Source of the DNA: Clostridia bacterium
GTDB lineage: Bacteria; Bacillota_A; Clostridia; Oscillospirales; Acutalibacteraceae
Direction: 5' to 3'
Assembly: GCA_017547865.1 (NCBI GenBank)
Contig: JAFYOA010000191.1
Span: 1 to 8,555 of the forward strand
DNA length: 8,555 nt
Numbering within the stretch: the first letter of the stretch is position 1; every line of letters begins with the position of its first letter. Shown here one piece after another: positions 7,041-8,555 of the stretch. The translations under genes were made by a program, and so were the position numbers. Below the pieces are notes generated by a model. That model had not been told where the DNA came from. It saw only the letters and a program-made list of their open reading frames with translations, and made no database searches.

Positions 7041-7457
7041 TCAGATGGTCTGCTCGATGTTCTTGGCCCAGGCCAGAACCTTTTCGATGTCAGCAGGGGT
7101 AGCAACGGGCTTCTTGAAGAGGCCGCCCTTGATGGCAACGCCGATGGGCTCGCACACGTTGACGCCGTTCTTCTTCAGGGTCTCGGTGATGCCGGCCAGA
7201 CCAGCGGTATCGCCGGCGCTGTTGATCACGTAGAAAGCAACGTTCTGGGTACGACGGGGCTCCAGATCCTTGCAGAAGGCTTCCACAGGAGCAGGCAGCT
7301 TGCCGCCCATTTCAACACCGATGAAAACGCACTTTTCGTTTTCGCTGGGATATGCCGGGGGAATCTTGTCGCAAACGCCCTGGAACACACGGCCGAGCTC
7401 GGCAGCGATGGGCTGAGCAACGCCGCTCTTAGTAAAATGGAAAGACTTGCACTTCAT
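7041..7457 (-). CDS. Small flavodoxin-like protein
   Basis: This is a 138-residue protein. I use the ATG at 7457 because GGAGG ends 9 nt upstream; an in-frame GTG at 7475 would overlap that ribosome site. The length and the alternating hydrophobic strands fit the flavodoxin fold: VFIGVEMGGKLPAPVEAF (44-61), NVAFYVINSAGDT (72-84) and an ITETLKKNGVNV segment (90-101). Flavodoxins bind FMN and carry electrons, but the usual N-terminal phosphate loop (T/S-x-T-G-x-T/S) is reduced here to FTKSGVAQPIA (8-18), so tight FMN binding is uncertain. It is soluble, with no signal peptide or membrane segment, and appears to be a single-gene transcript with its own promoter and terminator. Fold assignment is moderately supported; redox partner and role are unknown. 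Confidence 0.78.
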   Translation of the reverse strand: MKCKSFHFTKSGVAQPIAAELGRVFQGVCDKIPPAYPSENEKCVFIGVEMGGKLPAPVEAFCKDLEPRRTQNVAFYVINSAGDTAGLAGITETLKKNGVNVCEPIGVAIKGGLFKKPVATPADIEKVLAWAKNIEQTI

Positions 7458-7473
7458 AACGATTAACCTCCAC
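7458..7473 (-). promoter_or_regulatory. Ribosome binding site of the flavodoxin-like gene
   Basis: On the minus strand, TGTGGAGGTTAATCGTT precedes the ATG at 7457, placing GGAGG 9 nt before it. This excludes the upstream GTG as the start, because that codon lies within the same site. Confidence 0.8.
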
Positions 7474-7500
7474 ACACTTCTCTTTTATTCTTCTGCCGTA

Positions 7501-7524
7501 CCGCACGATACATCGTGTCTGCGG
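7501..7524 (-). promoter_or_regulatory. Leader hairpin of the flavodoxin-like gene
   Basis: The segment contains CACGAT-AC-ATCGTG, a 6-bp inverted repeat, flanked by CCG/CGG arms that could extend the stem across a 2-nt bulge. It lies about 10-33 nt downstream of the predicted start, well before the ribosome site. It could stabilise the mRNA or act as an operator. No known riboswitch was recognised. Confidence 0.4.
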
Positions 7525-7540
7525 CTCAAAAACTTCTATA

Positions 7541-7595
7541 ATTATAGCACAGATTCCGCAAAATGTATAAAAGAAATGTGAATTTTTTTATTTTT
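7541..7595 (-). promoter_or_regulatory. Promoter of the flavodoxin-like gene with upstream A-tract
   Basis: On the minus strand, TATACA (7569-7564), a 17-bp spacer and a perfect TATAAT (7546-7541) preceded by TGC form a strong extended -10 promoter. An A-rich tract (AAAAATAAAAAAATT, 7595-7581) lies just upstream of the -35, where UP elements bind the RNA polymerase alpha subunit. The predicted start is near 7534, giving a leader of about 77 nt. The near-consensus elements suggest high expression. Confidence 0.72.
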
Positions 7596-7607
7596 GTAAA
7601 GATAAAC

Positions 7608-7621
7608 AAATCCCGGGATTT
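7608..7621. repeat. 14-bp perfect palindrome AAATCCCGGGATTT
   Basis: This is a perfect dyad in the AT-rich gap between the P-loop NTPase stop (7640) and the flavodoxin-like promoter. As RNA it could fold with a 5-bp stem and be followed by a partly U-rich run (GTTTATCTTT on the minus strand), so it might serve as a weak terminator for the ruvX transcript. It could instead be a regulator site about 40 bp upstream of the -35. Neither role is proven. Confidence 0.35.
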
Positions 7622-7639
7622 TCTATGCGCATTTTCGCC

Positions 7640-8143
7640 TTATAATGACGGGCACACAGGCAGATTTTTCACCCGCAGTGTGGTTTCCTCCGGGGTTTCG
7701 CCATCGGTACACAGCACGCAGCCCTCCGGGAAGACATGCTTCTGGAATTCCGCATGTACCACGCAGCAGCGCTCGCCCATCCGGCAGTCCTCCGGGCGCA
7801 GGTTATCCCGGCGCACCAGTTCTTCCACACTGGGCAGCAGCACAGCCAGAGTCAGCTCGCCCAGTTCCCTCTGCAGCATGGGAATATCTTTGGGCGTAAC
7901 CACATAGTTGAACACCACATCGTAGCCCTCCTGCAGGCTGTTGCGCGCCAGAGAGACTACATTTTTCCAAAAGAACTCCCTGTGGTTGCCGGGAAGCCAG
8001 GGGGCCACATAGCCGCCCACCACCAGGTGATACACCCAGTCGCCCTCAATCACCACAGAGCGCTCCAGCTGTTCCGCCAAAAGGGCAGAAACGGTAGATT
8101 TACCCGCACCGGGCGGGGCTGTGATCACATACAGTTTCGGCAT
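7640..8143 (-). CDS. P-loop NTPase / small kinase-like protein of unknown role
   Basis: This 167-residue protein starts at 8143 behind TAAGGAGAATTACC, whose first three bases are the ruvX stop codon, so the two genes are co-transcribed and probably translationally coupled. APPGAGKST at residues 9-17 is a Walker A nucleotide-binding loop. EGD at 33-35 sits where small AAA_33-type and nucleotide-kinase-like proteins have a substrate- or metal-contacting acidic residue. An arginine-rich stretch at 111-125 (R111, R112, R116, R121, R125) resembles the lid of such kinases. The size fits a single-domain phosphotransferase. There is no transmembrane segment or signal peptide, so it is cytoplasmic. 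The phosphate acceptor cannot be named. A uridine/chloramphenicol-type kinase or a tRNA-ligase-kinase-like fold are alternatives. Confidence 0.82.
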   Translation of the reverse strand: MPKLYVITAPPGAGKSTVSALLAEQLERSVVIEGDWVYHLVVGGYVAPWLPGNHREFFWKNVVSLARNSLQEGYDVVFNYVVTPKDIPMLQRELGELTLAVLLPSVEELVRRDNLRPEDCRMGERCCVVHAEFQKHVFPEGCVLCTDGETPEETTLRVKNLPVCPSL

Positions 8144-8154
8144 GGTAATTCTCC

Positions 8155-8555
8155 TTATTTCTGCAGGCGGCGGCGCTGCAGGTAATTTTCCAGAATAATC
8201 ACCGCGGCCACGGCATCCACCACCGCTTTGCGCTTTTTGCCGCGGGTGTTTGTTTCGTTCAAAAAACTGTGGGCGGTCACCGTGGTGCCCCGTTCATCCT
8301 GAAAATCCAGGGGCAGACCGGAAGCTTCTGCCAGTTTGGCACCGAATTCCCGGGCGCCCAGGGCGCTTTCGCCCTCGCTGCCGTCCATATTTTTCGGCAG
8401 GCCCAGCACCAGCTGCTGCGCTTTGCGCTCTTTGGCAATGGTGCAGATTTTCTCGCACAGCTTGTCCCGGTTCCACTCTTCAATCACCGTAACGGGAGAA
8501 GCCAGCATTTCGCCGGGGTCACAGGCGGCAATGCCGGTACGCGCCTTTCCAAGAT
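8155..8555 (-). CDS. ruvX: Putative pre-16S rRNA nuclease RuvX/YqgF (5' end beyond the window)
   Basis: The frame is open from the right edge to a TAA at 8157-8155, giving about 133 residues of a family that is usually 138-150 long. Only the first few residues, including the first catalytic Asp of the GIDxG motif, are missing. Visible signatures: LGKARTGIA at the cut N-terminus, VLGLPKNMDGSEG in the middle, DERGTTVTA (family pattern DERxTTxxA, second acidic residue) and DAVAAVIILENYL near the C-terminus (third Asp with the hydrophobic helix). Family members have an RNase H-like fold and are implicated in 5' maturation of 16S rRNA, earlier described as a Holliday junction resolvase. The internal ATG at 8508 is not the start, because the conserved N-terminal motif lies upstream of it. 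It precedes the P-loop NTPase gene in one operon. Confidence 0.92.
   Translation of the reverse strand, partial: LGKARTGIAACDPGEMLASPVTVIEEWNRDKLCEKICTIAKERKAQQLVLGLPKNMDGSEGESALGAREFGAKLAEASGLPLDFQDERGTTVTAHSFLNETNTRGKKRKAVVDAVAAVIILENYLQRRRLQK

Noticed and set aside
6978..7466. 162-codon plus-strand open frame opposite the flavodoxin-like gene
   Set aside because: It is again exactly in codon register with the minus-strand gene, starts inside the terminator hairpin region, and has no family resemblance.
7736..8185. 149-codon plus-strand open frame opposite the P-loop NTPase
   Set aside because: The opposite strand carries a clear Walker A motif and a good ribosome site. This frame is its in-register shadow and runs into the ruvX end.
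8155..8508. ruvX starting at the internal ATG at 8508
   Set aside because: The frame continues upstream to the window edge and encodes the conserved LGKARTGIA motif, so the true start lies outside.

Overview
The window is about 8.5 kb of bacterial DNA, and every supportable gene lies on the minus strand, so transcription runs right to left. Strong GGAGG-type ribosome sites, extended -10 promoters, tight gene spacing, a CTG/GC-ending codon preference and a ruvX gene suggest a moderately GC-rich member of the Clostridia, possibly an Oscillospiraceae/Faecalibacterium-like gut anaerobe. That assignment is inference from style, not from a marker search.

Layout from right to left: (1) 8555-7640 holds ruvX, cut by the right edge and missing only its first few residues, followed 11 nt later by a small P-loop NTPase of unknown role whose ribosome site overlaps the ruvX stop. 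(2) 7639-7458 is an AT-rich intergenic stretch with a 14-bp perfect palindrome, an A-tract, an extended -10 promoter and a leader hairpin. (3) 7457-7041 is a 138-residue flavodoxin-like protein, closed by a clear rho-independent terminator at 7024-6989. (4) 6988-6864 holds a second promoter with a dyad just downstream of it. (5) 6863-1 is an array of four tandem paralogues of about 630 residues from the heparinase II/III superfamily (polysaccharide lyase-like), separated by only 12, 15 and 12 nt. The fourth copy runs off the left edge.

The array is the main point of interest. All copies share one architecture: an alpha-helical N-terminal half with NWNPW and DGGCDEGP motifs, then a beta-rich C-terminal half with an HNHxD...IDIGTxVY metal-site motif. 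None has a signal peptide, so they should act in the cytoplasm on imported, already shortened acidic oligosaccharides. The two distal copies form one subgroup (about 72% identical by ungapped hand count). Copy 3 (second transcribed) is a mosaic, closer to copy 2 at its N-terminus but to copy 4 in residues 138-198. No transporter, regulator or other sugar enzyme is visible, so the substrate cannot be named.

A very long plus-strand open frame runs antisense to all four genes. I treat it as a codon-bias shadow because it is in exact codon register with the sense genes.
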